The translations under genes and the position numbers were made by a program. The notes under the pieces are model-generated. The model saw nothing but the letters and a program-made list of their open reading frames with translations, was not told where the DNA came from and searched no databases. From Clostridia bacterium (GTDB taxonomy: Bacteria > Bacillota > DTU086): a stretch of 47,952 bases of DNA. The stretch lies in the NCBI GenBank assembly GCA_012523575.1, contig JAAYIF010000050.1:1-47952 (forward strand), read 5' to 3'. Positions 39,361 through 47,403 of the stretch are shown here, one piece after another. Each line of letters begins with the position of its first letter. The stretch's first letter is position 1.

Positions 39361-40046
39361 ACAGTGCCACTGGCGTTGCCAGTGTTGCGGTGGTAAATGA
39401 AGAGAAGGTTGTTTCGGAATTTTTTTTAAATACTTCCAAAACCCACTCAGAGCGTTTAATGCCCCTTATACATGAACTCTTAAAATATTCGGATCTTGAG
39501 CTTTCAAATCTTGATGCCTTTGCGGTGGCCATAGGGCCTGGATCCTTTACGGGTTTGAGAATAGGCCTTGCAACGGTTAAGGGACTGGCTTTTTTTACTC
39601 AAAAGCCAGTGGTTGGGGTTTCTACTTTGGATGGGCTAGCGGCTAATTTGCCCTATGCCGGCGGGCTTATATGTCCAGTTATATACTCAAAAAACAATGA
39701 AGTATATTCTGCCATATATATCAATTCTGCCGGCGGCCTTGAAAGAATTTCCCCATATTTGGCCCTAAGTCCCAAGGAGCTGGTTTTACTCCTGGAACAG
39801 TTTGACGGAAGAAAAATTACTTTTTTGGGCGATGCCATATACATGTTTTCCGAGGATTTGCTTGAAAAATTGGGTTCGGGCTTAAGGATTGCTCCCAAGG
39901 AGCACAGGATGCCCAAAGCTTCCACAATTGGATGCCTTGGGATTGAAAAATTAAAAAAAGGTCAGGTTGACAAACTGGAAACGCTGGTTCCCTTTTACAT
40001 TAGAGCTTCGGCGGCTGAAGAAAAAAGGAAAAAGGGAAGGGTTTAA
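39342..40046 (+). CDS. tsaB: tRNA threonylcarbamoyladenosine biosynthesis protein TsaB
   Basis: A 234-residue ASKHA-fold, catalytically inactive TsaD paralogue that bridges the t6A complex. HVLAVNSATGVASVAVV opens the protein, the IGPGSFTGLRIGLATVKGLA block is diagnostic, and VSTLDGLAANLPY follows. Its start lies inside tsaE. rimI follows 5 bp later. The order tsaE-tsaB-rimI-tsaD is the standard Firmicute arrangement. Confidence 0.95.
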   Translation: MHVLAVNSATGVASVAVVNEEKVVSEFFLNTSKTHSERLMPLIHELLKYSDLELSNLDAFAVAIGPGSFTGLRIGLATVKGLAFFTQKPVVGVSTLDGLAANLPYAGGLICPVIYSKNNEVYSAIYINSAGGLERISPYLALSPKELVLLLEQFDGRKITFLGDAIYMFSEDLLEKLGSGLRIAPKEHRMPKASTIGCLGIEKLKKGQVDKLETLVPFYIRASAAEEKRKKGRV

Positions 40047-40051
40047 ATTAA

Positions 40052-40546
40052 ATGCATTTAAATGGGGATAAGAAAGTTTTAGATAGTTTGATAATCCAAC
40101 CCATGTTGCCTGAGCACCTCGATGAAGTGTTAAAAATTGAGGAAGTATCTTTTCCTTCCCCGTGGAAAAAGCAGACCTATTTAAATGAACTGCTTTTTAA
40201 TAATTTTGCCCATTATTTTGTCTGCATGTTAAAGGGCAGTGTAATTGGTTATATGGGCATGTGGATTGTCATTGATGAAGGACATATAACAACCATAGCT
40301 GTGGCTCCGGAATATAGGGGTAAAAGAATAGCGGAAAAAATGCTTAATTTTGCTGCTGATTATGCAAAAAAATGGGGAGCCGTAAAACTAGTTTTGGAAG
40401 TTAGGGTATCAAATTTGTCTGCCCAGAAGCTTTATAGAAGGATGGGTTTCAAAAATATAGGAATAAGAAAAGAATACTACAGCGATTCCCGGGAAGACGC
40501 TATTGTTATGTTAAAGCCCATTGGTAATATAGATGAAGAAAATTAA
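40052..40546 (+). CDS. rimI: Ribosomal-protein-alanine N-acetyltransferase (RimI, GNAT family)
   Basis: GNAT acetyltransferase with the acetyl-CoA motif VAPEYRGKRIAEKMLNFA and the C-terminal LEVRVSNLSAQKLYRRMGFK, then IGIRKEYYSDSREDAIVML. In E. coli RimI acetylates the N terminus of S18; the YYS..DA signature supports this type. At 164 residues it has about 15 extra N-terminal residues; the ribosome site of ATG 40052 is weak and a later TTG near 40088 (LIIQPMLPEHL) is possible. It lies inside the t6A operon. Confidence 0.93.
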   Translation: MHLNGDKKVLDSLIIQPMLPEHLDEVLKIEEVSFPSPWKKQTYLNELLFNNFAHYFVCMLKGSVIGYMGMWIVIDEGHITTIAVAPEYRGKRIAEKMLNFAADYAKKWGAVKLVLEVRVSNLSAQKLYRRMGFKNIGIRKEYYSDSREDAIVMLKPIGNIDEEN

Positions 40547-40790
40547 AAGCCATGGGAAATCTTCTTCTTTTTGTAACTACCACTGGTGGAGTGCGGTGCA
40601 ATAAGTGCCCATTGCTATAAGCAACCATGTTTGCTTAGGTAAAAACTTCTATGCTGTCAAAGCGCTGTACAATGGATACCGTTTGTTTTAACGGTAGATA
40701 TTTGCTAGGGCTGGAATGGTGAGTTATAATATTTTTAATTGTTTAAAATGGTATACCAAGTGTTTTTTTATATTTCCGGTGGTGTTAGCA

Positions 40791-41801
40791 TTGAATATAA
40801 CAAAGATACTGGCAATAGAGACTTCCTGTGACGAAACTTCCGCTGCCGTAGTGGCAGACGGGAAATATATCCTGTCCAATGTGATATCTTCCCAAATTAA
40901 GTTTCACAGGGAGTTTGGGGGCGTTGTTCCTGAGATAGCCTCGCGAAAACATATTGAAAACATTGTGCCTGTGGTCAGAAGGGCTTTAATGGAGGCCCGC
41001 TGTGATTTTGAGGATATCGATGCTGTTGCCGTTACCCAGGGTCCCGGACTTGTGGGGGCGCTCCTGGTGGGGCTTTCCTTTGGAAAGGCAGCTGCCTATG
41101 CCCTTAATGTTCCCCTTATTGGTGTTAACCATCTGGTGGGGCATATTTATGCCGGCTTTCTCACAGGAGAAGAAGTGAATTTCCCCCTTATAAGTCTTGT
41201 GGTTTCAGGGGGGCATACCAGTATTATTTATATCAAAAATCACGGCGATTTTGAAATACTTGGGCAGACAAGGGATGATGCCGCTGGGGAGGTTTTTGAT
41301 AAAGTTGCCCGGGCTATGGGGTTGGGGTATCCCGGAGGTCCTGAAATAGAGAAACTGGCAAGAAAAGGAGATGCTCAAAGAATTAAATTCCCCAGGGCTT
41401 GGTTGGAGGAAGGAAGCTATGATTTCAGTTTTAGCGGCCTTAAATCTGCCGTGCTGAATTATCTGCATAATGCAAAACAGAGGAAAGAAGAAGTTTCCTT
41501 TGAAGATACTGCGGCGGCCTTTCAGGAAGCTGTTGTGGATGTGCTTGTGGAAAAAACCATTAGAGCAGCTTCAGAAAAGGAAGTGGACACCATATTGCTT
41601 GTGGGAGGCGTTGCAGCAAACCAAAGATTAAGGGAAGAGATGGCATCCTCAGCAGATAAAAAAGGGCTAAAACTCATTGTTCCTCCTCCCATTCTATGTA
41701 CAGACAATGCGGCAATGATTGCATGTGCCGCATATTATCAGCTGAAAATGGGCAACTGTTCTGATCTATTTCTTAATGCTGAAGCTGATCTTCAGCTGTA
41801 A
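40791..41801 (+). CDS. tsaD: tRNA N6-adenosine threonylcarbamoyltransferase TsaD (Kae1/YgjD)
   Basis: Catalytic subunit transferring threonylcarbamoyl to A37 of tRNA. The opening KILAIETSCDETSAAVVADG, the metal HLVGH block, VVSGGHTSIIYI, DDAAGEVFDKVARAMGLGYPGGP and LVGGVAANQRLR are all present. TTG 40791 is used because GGTGGTG is 6 nt upstream and it gives the standard MNITKILAIETS start; the frame is open to 40716. The 336-residue length is right. A 244-bp gap separates it from rimI; it contains small hairpins (GCAAT/ATTGC near 40600, TAAGCAA/TTGCTTA near 40625) but no gene. Confidence 0.95.
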   Translation: MNITKILAIETSCDETSAAVVADGKYILSNVISSQIKFHREFGGVVPEIASRKHIENIVPVVRRALMEARCDFEDIDAVAVTQGPGLVGALLVGLSFGKAAAYALNVPLIGVNHLVGHIYAGFLTGEEVNFPLISLVVSGGHTSIIYIKNHGDFEILGQTRDDAAGEVFDKVARAMGLGYPGGPEIEKLARKGDAQRIKFPRAWLEEGSYDFSFSGLKSAVLNYLHNAKQRKEEVSFEDTAAAFQEAVVDVLVEKTIRAASEKEVDTILLVGGVAANQRLREEMASSADKKGLKLIVPPPILCTDNAAMIACAAYYQLKMGNCSDLFLNAEADLQL

Positions 41802-41837
41802 AATAAAAAATAAACATAATTCTATAGTTGTGTTATC

Positions 41838-41867
41838 TGTGGATAATGTGGATAACTCTGTTGATAA
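41838..41867 (-). promoter_or_regulatory. Cluster of three DnaA boxes
   Basis: On the minus strand TTATCAACA (41867-41859), TTATCCACA (41855-41847) and TTATCCACA (41846-41838), the last two directly adjacent and consensus-perfect. It is located between tsaD and the radical SAM/PDZ gene. It is likely a DnaA binding site for titration or gene control; no dnaA, dnaN or AT-rich unwinding element is adjacent, so it is not called oriC. Confidence 0.75.
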
Positions 41868-41935
41868 CTTGTATGTCCTGTGTCTGTAATGTGTTTTTAA
41901 TTTCGGCTGCATTGTGAATATCTGGTGAGCAGACT

Positions 41936-43261
41936 ATGGAAGAGATTGAGGAAATTATTATAAGCAGTGTTGGTTTACATAATATCATTCCCCTTACTTC
42001 CCGTTGTAATTTGAGCTGTATATATTGCAGCCACCGAGGCAATCCTCCGGGATTAAAAGTTTACAGAATACCGGATCTTACGGCTGATGACGTTTTCTTT
42101 TTGCTGGATTTTGTGGATCCTAAAAGAAAAATAATAATTGGCGAATCCGCTACCCGTATTATTGAGGGAGAACCCCTATTAAACCCACAGTTTAGGGATA
42201 TCCTAAAGATTATTCGCAGAAGAATGCCTGAAACGGAAATTCAGATAACCACTAATGGAACTTTAATAGACAGAGATACTGCTTCGTTTTTGAAGACGAT
42301 AGAGCCGGTGGAATTAATTGTTTCTGTAAACAGCCGGGGAGCTTTTGAGCCGCATAAGCAGAAAATGTGCTGTAAAACCATCAGGGCTCTGGAGCATTTA
42401 AGTACAGCTGAAATACCCTTCGGCTGCAGTTTGGTTCCATTACCTTTCATTACTGGCTGGGAAGAACTGGATAGTACTCTAAAATTGATTTCTGAAACCA
42501 ATGCCCTTTATATAAGGGTTATTCTTCCGGGGATAACGAAATATTCGCTTCCGGAAATGCAGTACGATTTTGATGAACTAACGGAAAAATTTAAAAGCTT
42601 AATAAAAGAAAAATACAGCAGCTTGAGAGTTCCCATAGTGCTGGAGCCCGGTGAAGTTGATGATTTAAGAGCTGTTGCTGAAGGTATTATACTTCGGAGC
42701 CCTGCCTTTGAAGCGGGGTTAAAGGCAGGGGATGAAATATGCAGAATAAATGGATTTAAGCCTTGGTCTAGGGTAGATGCCTTTCAGAAATTATATGCAT
42801 GGGAGAATCCAGAACTTGAATATAAACGAGGAAGCAGTTTATTAAAGTGTGTGCTGCATAAGGGAAAGAATTCACCGCCGGGGGTAATAATGTATTATGA
42901 TTTTGATCCCCAGCGGGCCTTTAGAATGAAGGAGCAGCTTCTGGTTTGCGGTGGTACGGCTTTGGTTCTGACTTCTCAAGCTGGTTTTCAGAGGGTAAAA
43001 TTGGCTTTACATAAATTGGGACTTTTGGGGCCGGTTGAGGTTAGAGCTGTGAAGTCGCGGTTTTTTGGAGGAAATATAAGCTGCTCAGGTCTTTTAACCG
43101 TCAGGGATATAATTAGTGAGCTCAGAAATTTGAAAGAGCCTTTAAATTATAAACTTATAATGCTGCCCGATGAAATCTTTGATGCCCGAGGAAGGGATCT
43201 TGGGGGCCGGCACTTTTCAGAGATTAGAAATTCCATTGATATACCTGTAATGCTCATGTAA
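41936..43261 (+). CDS. Radical SAM protein with internal PDZ-like and C-terminal DUF512-like regions
   Basis: 441 residues. An N-terminal radical SAM domain has the cluster motif CNLSCIYC (about 24-31) and ITTNGTLIDRD. A PDZ-like region (about 255-300) reads RSPAFEAGLKAGDEICRINGF. The C-terminal part (about 320-441) contains FFGGNISCSGLLTVRDIISEL and ends in DARGRDLGG, like DUF512 proteins. In known DUF512 proteins the PDZ comes first, so this order is different. ATG follows TGGTGAG. It is a stand-alone gene after the DnaA boxes and 17 bp before the 5-FCL gene. Substrate unknown. Confidence 0.75.
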   Translation: MEEIEEIIISSVGLHNIIPLTSRCNLSCIYCSHRGNPPGLKVYRIPDLTADDVFFLLDFVDPKRKIIIGESATRIIEGEPLLNPQFRDILKIIRRRMPETEIQITTNGTLIDRDTASFLKTIEPVELIVSVNSRGAFEPHKQKMCCKTIRALEHLSTAEIPFGCSLVPLPFITGWEELDSTLKLISETNALYIRVILPGITKYSLPEMQYDFDELTEKFKSLIKEKYSSLRVPIVLEPGEVDDLRAVAEGIILRSPAFEAGLKAGDEICRINGFKPWSRVDAFQKLYAWENPELEYKRGSSLLKCVLHKGKNSPPGVIMYYDFDPQRAFRMKEQLLVCGGTALVLTSQAGFQRVKLALHKLGLLGPVEVRAVKSRFFGGNISCSGLLTVRDIISELRNLKEPLNYKLIMLPDEIFDARGRDLGGRHFSEIRNSIDIPVMLM

Positions 43262-43278
43262 TTTGGGGGGATACTTTG

Positions 43279-43839
43279 ATGAAAAATGTTATAAGGCAGA
43301 AGGTTTTAAATATACGGGGGAGTATGTCCAGTGAAGAGGTTATGGAAAAAAGCGCTAAAATCCACCAAAAATTATATGAAACCCAGCATTATCAAAGTGC
43401 CACTACTATAATGACCTATGTGGATTTCCAAAATGAAGTAGAAACTAGAAGTATAATTGCTAGAGCTTTTCAAGAGGGAAAAAATGTTGCTGTACCCATA
43501 TGCGGTTCCAATTACACTCTTCTACCCATAAAAATTGAAAGTTTTGAAGATTTGGAACCCGGAACCATGGGCATTTTGGAACCTAAAAAAACTAAAAACA
43601 TAATAGACGTTAAGAAACTCGATTTGGTTCTTGTCCCCGGAATAGCTTTTGACAGGAAAGGAAACAGATTGGGCTACGGTTTGGCCTATTATGATCGTTT
43701 TTTAAACAGCCTTTCTCCGGCAACCGTAACCATAGCCCTGGCTTATGGTTTTCAAATATTTCCCACCATTCCCCAGGAAGAGCATGATCATAGAGTAAAT
43801 ATAATTATCACGGAAAACGAGCTTATTAAGTGCAATTAA
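43279..43839 (+). CDS. 5-formyltetrahydrofolate cyclo-ligase
   Basis: ATP-dependent conversion of 5-formyl-THF to 5,10-methenyl-THF, returning folate to the active C1 pool. The family blocks are IRQKVLNIRGSMSSEEV near the start, VAVPICGSNYTLLPIKI, LDLVLVPGIAFDRKGNRLGYG and YYDRFL. At 186 residues it is typical. ATG 43279 has GGGGGG 8 nt upstream; TTG 43276 just before it is also possible. It belongs functionally with fhs and metF although 23 kb away. Confidence 0.92.
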   Translation: MKNVIRQKVLNIRGSMSSEEVMEKSAKIHQKLYETQHYQSATTIMTYVDFQNEVETRSIIARAFQEGKNVAVPICGSNYTLLPIKIESFEDLEPGTMGILEPKKTKNIIDVKKLDLVLVPGIAFDRKGNRLGYGLAYYDRFLNSLSPATVTIALAYGFQIFPTIPQEEHDHRVNIIITENELIKCN

Positions 43840-43843
43840 AATT

Positions 43844-44695
43844 TTAGATATGGCTGATAATTTTTTTTATCATTTTGAGATTTTTTACTGCTGCCTGTTC
43901 CCCTGCTGCAATGAGCTGGGGAATTTTATCTATATCTAATAATCCTGCTTTGGGCATATGGGGTTTAACGGTTAAATCAGCTTTATAGGGCTTTGATTGG
44001 GAAACATAAAAGGCCATTATATCTATTGTTTTAAAAATTACCCCAAAAAGATTTTCCGGAGATCTTCCGCTTATATCTAAATCCACCGCAATAACTTTTT
44101 GGGCGCCCATATCCATTACTATATCCACAGGAACACTGTTTGTAACACCTCCGTCTATCAGCATTCTTCCGTAAATTTCTTTGGGTTCAAAGAGCACCGG
44201 TATGCCCATGCTGGCCCTTACTGCTTCGGCTACTTTGGTCCTATCAATGTAGACGGTATTTTGACTTCTGGGAGCATATTTTTTATTGGAAAAAACTACG
44301 GTTTCTCCGCTGTTCAAATCCGTAGCCACTATGGAGCAGGGAATGGAGAGCCGGGAGAAGTCTTTATTTTTCAAAAGATTCTTCAAAATAAATTCCGCTG
44401 TGATTCCCGATAAAAATCCCATGGGAAGTTTTTCCATTCTTGCTTTTGTTAGTTTTGAAGCTGAGGTAAACTTTTCCAGCATTGAACCCATAGACAGGGT
44501 TTTGTAAATCATCGAGATCTGCTGCTCTATTTTAGAAGGTGAAAGGCCTGAGGCATAAAGGGCAGCAACCACGGCACCGGCACTGGTCCCTGCAATCAAA
44601 GGGGGACGAATATTGTTTTCTTCCAGCACTTTTAAGAAACCCACATGGGCTGCTCCCCTGAGCCCTCCGCTTCCAAGAACTAAACCCCAGGACAT
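43844..44695 (-). CDS. Patatin-like phospholipase family protein
   Basis: A 283-residue acyl hydrolase. The oxyanion loop GSGGLRGAAHVG, nucleophile GTSAGAV (Ser near 41) and dyad DGGVTNSVP with the Asp are all intact. ATG 44695 is chosen because GGAGAGGTG lies 5 nt upstream; the frame is open to 44734. A cytoplasmic lipid hydrolase role is inferred; no partner gene. Convergent with the 5-FCL gene with only 4 bp between stops and no clear terminator. Confidence 0.92.
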   Translation of the reverse strand: MSWGLVLGSGGLRGAAHVGFLKVLEENNIRPPLIAGTSAGAVVAALYASGLSPSKIEQQISMIYKTLSMGSMLEKFTSASKLTKARMEKLPMGFLSGITAEFILKNLLKNKDFSRLSIPCSIVATDLNSGETVVFSNKKYAPRSQNTVYIDRTKVAEAVRASMGIPVLFEPKEIYGRMLIDGGVTNSVPVDIVMDMGAQKVIAVDLDISGRSPENLFGVIFKTIDIMAFYVSQSKPYKADLTVKPHMPKAGLLDIDKIPQLIAAGEQAAVKNLKMIKKIISHI

Positions 44696-44958
44696 TTCTA
44701 CACCTCTCCGCCATATATTAGTTGATATATTCATATTTATTTTGTACGTCTGAAAAAAGTGACAGGAATAGAAGAAGGCAAATTTGCCTTTTTGGGACTA
44801 AAATTATCCTTTTAAGGGTATATTTATTCAAAAATTTGGAGATTATTTTTAAAGGATTTTTCGTTGTAAAAAGTTTGTTTAACCAAGTAATAAGAAGATA
44901 TTTGCGTAAATTTATGATTTTTTAGCATATACTTCTACTATTAAAGTACATGGGAGAG

Positions 44959-45026
44959 TTGCAAATGTTAATTTTGCTTAATAATATTATACATGAGTGT
45001 TAGCACTCGCGGATGAGGAGTGCTAA
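44959..45026 (+). promoter_or_regulatory. groESL promoter with CIRCE operator
   Basis: TTGCAA, 17 nt, TAATAT (44982-44987), followed by a perfect CIRCE element, TTAGCACTC-N9-GAGTGCTAA (45000-45026), covering the start region. This is the binding site of the heat-shock repressor HrcA. The rest of the 378-bp gap (44696-45073) is AT-rich; a short palindrome AAGGCA-AATT-TGCCTT with TTT at 44775-44793 could be a small terminator. Confidence 0.95.
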
Positions 45027-45073
45027 TAACAACGGTGACAATAGTAATTAAAAAGCAAAAGGAGGTAGTAAGT

Positions 45074-45352
45074 ATGAATATCAAACCCCTAGCTGACCGT
45101 GTAGTGGTAAAGGTTCTTGAGGTAGAAGAAAGAACCGAAAGCGGTATTGTGCTGCCGGATACTGCTAAGGAAAGGCCCCAGCAGGGTGAAGTTGTAGCCG
45201 TGGGCCCGGATGTGGCTGATGAGGCCGGTTTTGAAATTAAGGTAGGAGATAAAGTTATCTACTCCAAGTACGGCGGTACAGAAATAAAATATAAAGGAGA
45301 AGAATACTTAATCCTAAGCTGCGAGAACGATATCCTAGCGGTGATTGAATAA
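45074..45352 (+). CDS. groES: Co-chaperonin GroES
   Basis: Seven-subunit lid of the chaperonin. 92 residues with [18 protein letters not shown], the mobile-loop region [20 protein letters not shown], and [22 protein letters not shown] has AAAAGGAGGTAGT upstream; the frame is open upstream only because no stop precedes it. 32 bp before groEL; both are controlled by CIRCE. Confidence 0.97.
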   Translation: MNIKPLADRVVVKVLEVEERTESGIVLPDTAKERPQQGEVVAVGPDVADEAGFEIKVGDKVIYSKYGGTEIKYKGEEYLILSCENDILAVIE

Positions 45353-45384
45353 TTATATAACGATATTTAGAGGAGGGGATACAT

Positions 45385-47004
45385 ATGCCAAAGGAACTGC
45401 TTTATAGTGAAGAAGCTCGTCGGGCAATGGAACGGGGAGTGGATAAGCTGGTTGATGCTGTATGTGTAACCCTGGGACCCAAGGGTAGAAACGTTGTGCT
45501 GGAGAAAAAATTTGGATCCCCCGTGATTACCAACGACGGAGTAACCATAGCCCGTGAAATTGATGTTGAGGATAAATTTGAAAATATGGGCGTAGAATTG
45601 GTTAAAGAAGTTGCCACAAAAACCAACGATGTTGCAGGGGACGGAACCACAACCGCGTGTGTTCTTGCCCGGGCTATGATAAAGGAAGGCCTTAAGAACG
45701 TTGCTGCAGGCGCAAACCCCATGAGCCTGAAACGGGGAATAGAAAAGACCGTTAAAGTTGCAGTGGAAGAGCTACATAAATTTTCAAATCCCATTGAAAG
45801 CAAAGAAGCTATTAGTCAGGTTGCTTCCATTTCTGCCAATGATCCTGAAATTGGAGCTTTAATTGCCGATGCCATGGAAAAAGTGGGCAAGGATGGAGTA
45901 ATTACTGTGGAAGAATCCCAGACCATAGGGACAACCCTTGAAGTGGTTGAAGGTATGCAGTTTGATCGCGGTTATATTTCCCCATACATGATTACCAATC
46001 AGGAAAAAATGGAAGCTGAGCTGGATGAGCCCTACATTTTAATTACAGATAGAAAGATTTCCAGTGTTCAAGAAATGCTCCCTGTCCTAGAAAAAATTGC
46101 CCAGGCAGGTAAGCCTTTGCTAGTGGTTGCCGAAGATGTGGAAGGAGAAGCTCTGGCAACTCTGGTTGTAAACAAACTAAGGGGAACCCTTGAATGTGTG
46201 GCCGTGAAAGCTCCAGGATTTGGAGACAGAAGAAAGGCCATGCTGGAAGATATTGCAATTCTAACGGGTGGACAGGTTATCAGCGAAGAAAAAGGACTTA
46301 AACTGGAAAATGCCACACTGGATATGCTTGGTAGAGCTAAGAAGGTGCGTGTAGGTAAAGAAGAGACAACAATTGTTGAGGGTTATGGTACCCAGGAAGA
46401 TATTGAAGCAAGAATTGGTCAAATTAAAAAGCAGCTGGAGGAAGCTGACAGCGAATACGAAAGGGAAAAGCTGCAGGAAAGAATGGCTAAACTGGCCGGT
46501 GGAGTGGCAGTTATTGGTGTAGGTGCAGCTACGGAAACAGAAATGAAAGAAAAGAAATTACGCATCGAGGATGCTTTGTCTGCTACCCGTGCAGCAGTGG
46601 AAGAAGGTATTGTAGCAGGTGGTGGTACCGCATTAATTAATATACTGCCTGCACTGGAAGCTCTGACCTTTGAAGATGAAGATGAAATGACCGGACGTAA
46701 CATTGTTATAAAAGCCCTGGAAGAGCCACTGCGTCAGATTGCCAATAATGCCGGTATTGAGGGTTCAGTGGTTGTTGAAAAGGTTAAGTCCAATGAGCCC
46801 AATATTGGTTTCAACGCTGCAACGGGCGAATATGAAGATATGATAGAAGCAGGTATTATCGACCCGGCAATGGTAACAAGGTCTGCTCTTCAAAATGCTG
46901 CAAGTATTGCTGCTATGTTGCTCACCACAGAAGTGCTGGTGGCTGAAAAGCCTGAAGAATACAAAAAACATGATGCCGGTGTAGGTCCGGGACCCGACTT
47001 TTAA
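45385..47004 (+). CDS. groEL: Chaperonin GroEL
   Basis: ATP-driven protein-folding chaperonin, 539 residues. Diagnostic segments include [50 protein letters not shown] and [11 protein letters not shown]. The usual C-terminal glycine-methionine tail is absent; the protein ends [11 protein letters not shown], as in several Clostridia. ATG is preceded by GAGGAGGGG. It is cotranscribed with groES and ends in a strong terminator. Confidence 0.98.
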   Translation: MPKELLYSEEARRAMERGVDKLVDAVCVTLGPKGRNVVLEKKFGSPVITNDGVTIAREIDVEDKFENMGVELVKEVATKTNDVAGDGTTTACVLARAMIKEGLKNVAAGANPMSLKRGIEKTVKVAVEELHKFSNPIESKEAISQVASISANDPEIGALIADAMEKVGKDGVITVEESQTIGTTLEVVEGMQFDRGYISPYMITNQEKMEAELDEPYILITDRKISSVQEMLPVLEKIAQAGKPLLVVAEDVEGEALATLVVNKLRGTLECVAVKAPGFGDRRKAMLEDIAILTGGQVISEEKGLKLENATLDMLGRAKKVRVGKEETTIVEGYGTQEDIEARIGQIKKQLEEADSEYEREKLQERMAKLAGGVAVIGVGAATETEMKEKKLRIEDALSATRAAVEEGIVAGGGTALINILPALEALTFEDEDEMTGRNIVIKALEEPLRQIANNAGIEGSVVVEKVKSNEPNIGFNAATGEYEDMIEAGIIDPAMVTRSALQNAASIAAMLLTTEVLVAEKPEEYKKHDAGVGPGPDF

Positions 47005-47033
47005 TAAATAAAAGAGTAAAAGAACATTAATAA

Positions 47034-47060
47034 CCCCGCCTTTATAAGGCGGGGCTTTTT
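47034..47060 (+). terminator. Intrinsic terminator after groESL
   Basis: CCCCGCCTT pairs with AAGGCGGGG around a 3-nt loop, followed by CTTTTT. A degraded likeness occurs on the other side of repeat copy D (47289-47321). Confidence 0.9.
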
Positions 47061-47074
47061 GTTGGCAAAGAGTT

Positions 47075-47253
47075 TCTGCTGTAGTTTTCTTGACTTGCGA
47101 ACTCACGCCGGACATCTTTAAGTGCAGGGTTATGGGCAAAACCGGGCCGCCCCAATTTGGCGTCCATGCGAGAGGCTGGCTGGCGCGAGTGTCCTGCTCG
47201 CGCCTTCCTGTTTTTACCGTCGTTAGTTAAGTGGTTTTGCAAGCTGCAGCAGA
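47075..47253 (-). repeat. Dispersed inverted-repeat element, copy D (opposite orientation)
   Basis: A 179-bp copy on the minus strand. Plus-strand ends are TCTGCTGTAGTTT and AAGCTGCAGCAGA, near-perfect inverted repeats. It contains an 8-bp internal hairpin (GGCGCGAG/CTCGCGCC when read on the minus strand) that is shorter in the other copies, with the same CTCGCATGG and GATGTCCGGCGTGAGTTCG blocks. It lies between the groESL terminator and the isocitrate dehydrogenase gene. Confidence 0.87.
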
Positions 47254-47288
47254 GACTTAATAAATTATTTTGCAGGTCTGTTGAAAGT

Positions 47289-47321
47289 AGTCCGCCTGTC
47301 CTATAATGGTGGGGCTTTTTT
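47289..47321 (+). terminator. Second terminator-like hairpin upstream of the isocitrate dehydrogenase gene
   Basis: AGTCCGCC pairs imperfectly with GGTGGGGCT (one bulged G), followed by six T. It resembles the groESL terminator (GCC...GGTGGGGC versus GCC...GGCGGGGC) and may be a duplicated, decayed copy. Confidence 0.55.
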
Positions 47322-47403
47322 AAAGGAATTCTTAACATTTTGTAGAATCACTTACAGATGTTTATAAGATTTCTGCAGGATTTAAAAGAAGGAGGTTAAA
47401 CGG

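Noticed and set aside
41838-41867. Chromosomal origin of replication
   Set aside because: The DnaA boxes are convincing but there is no dnaA, dnaN or rpmH nearby, few boxes, and no AT-rich unwinding region with DnaA-trio repeats that I could identify.
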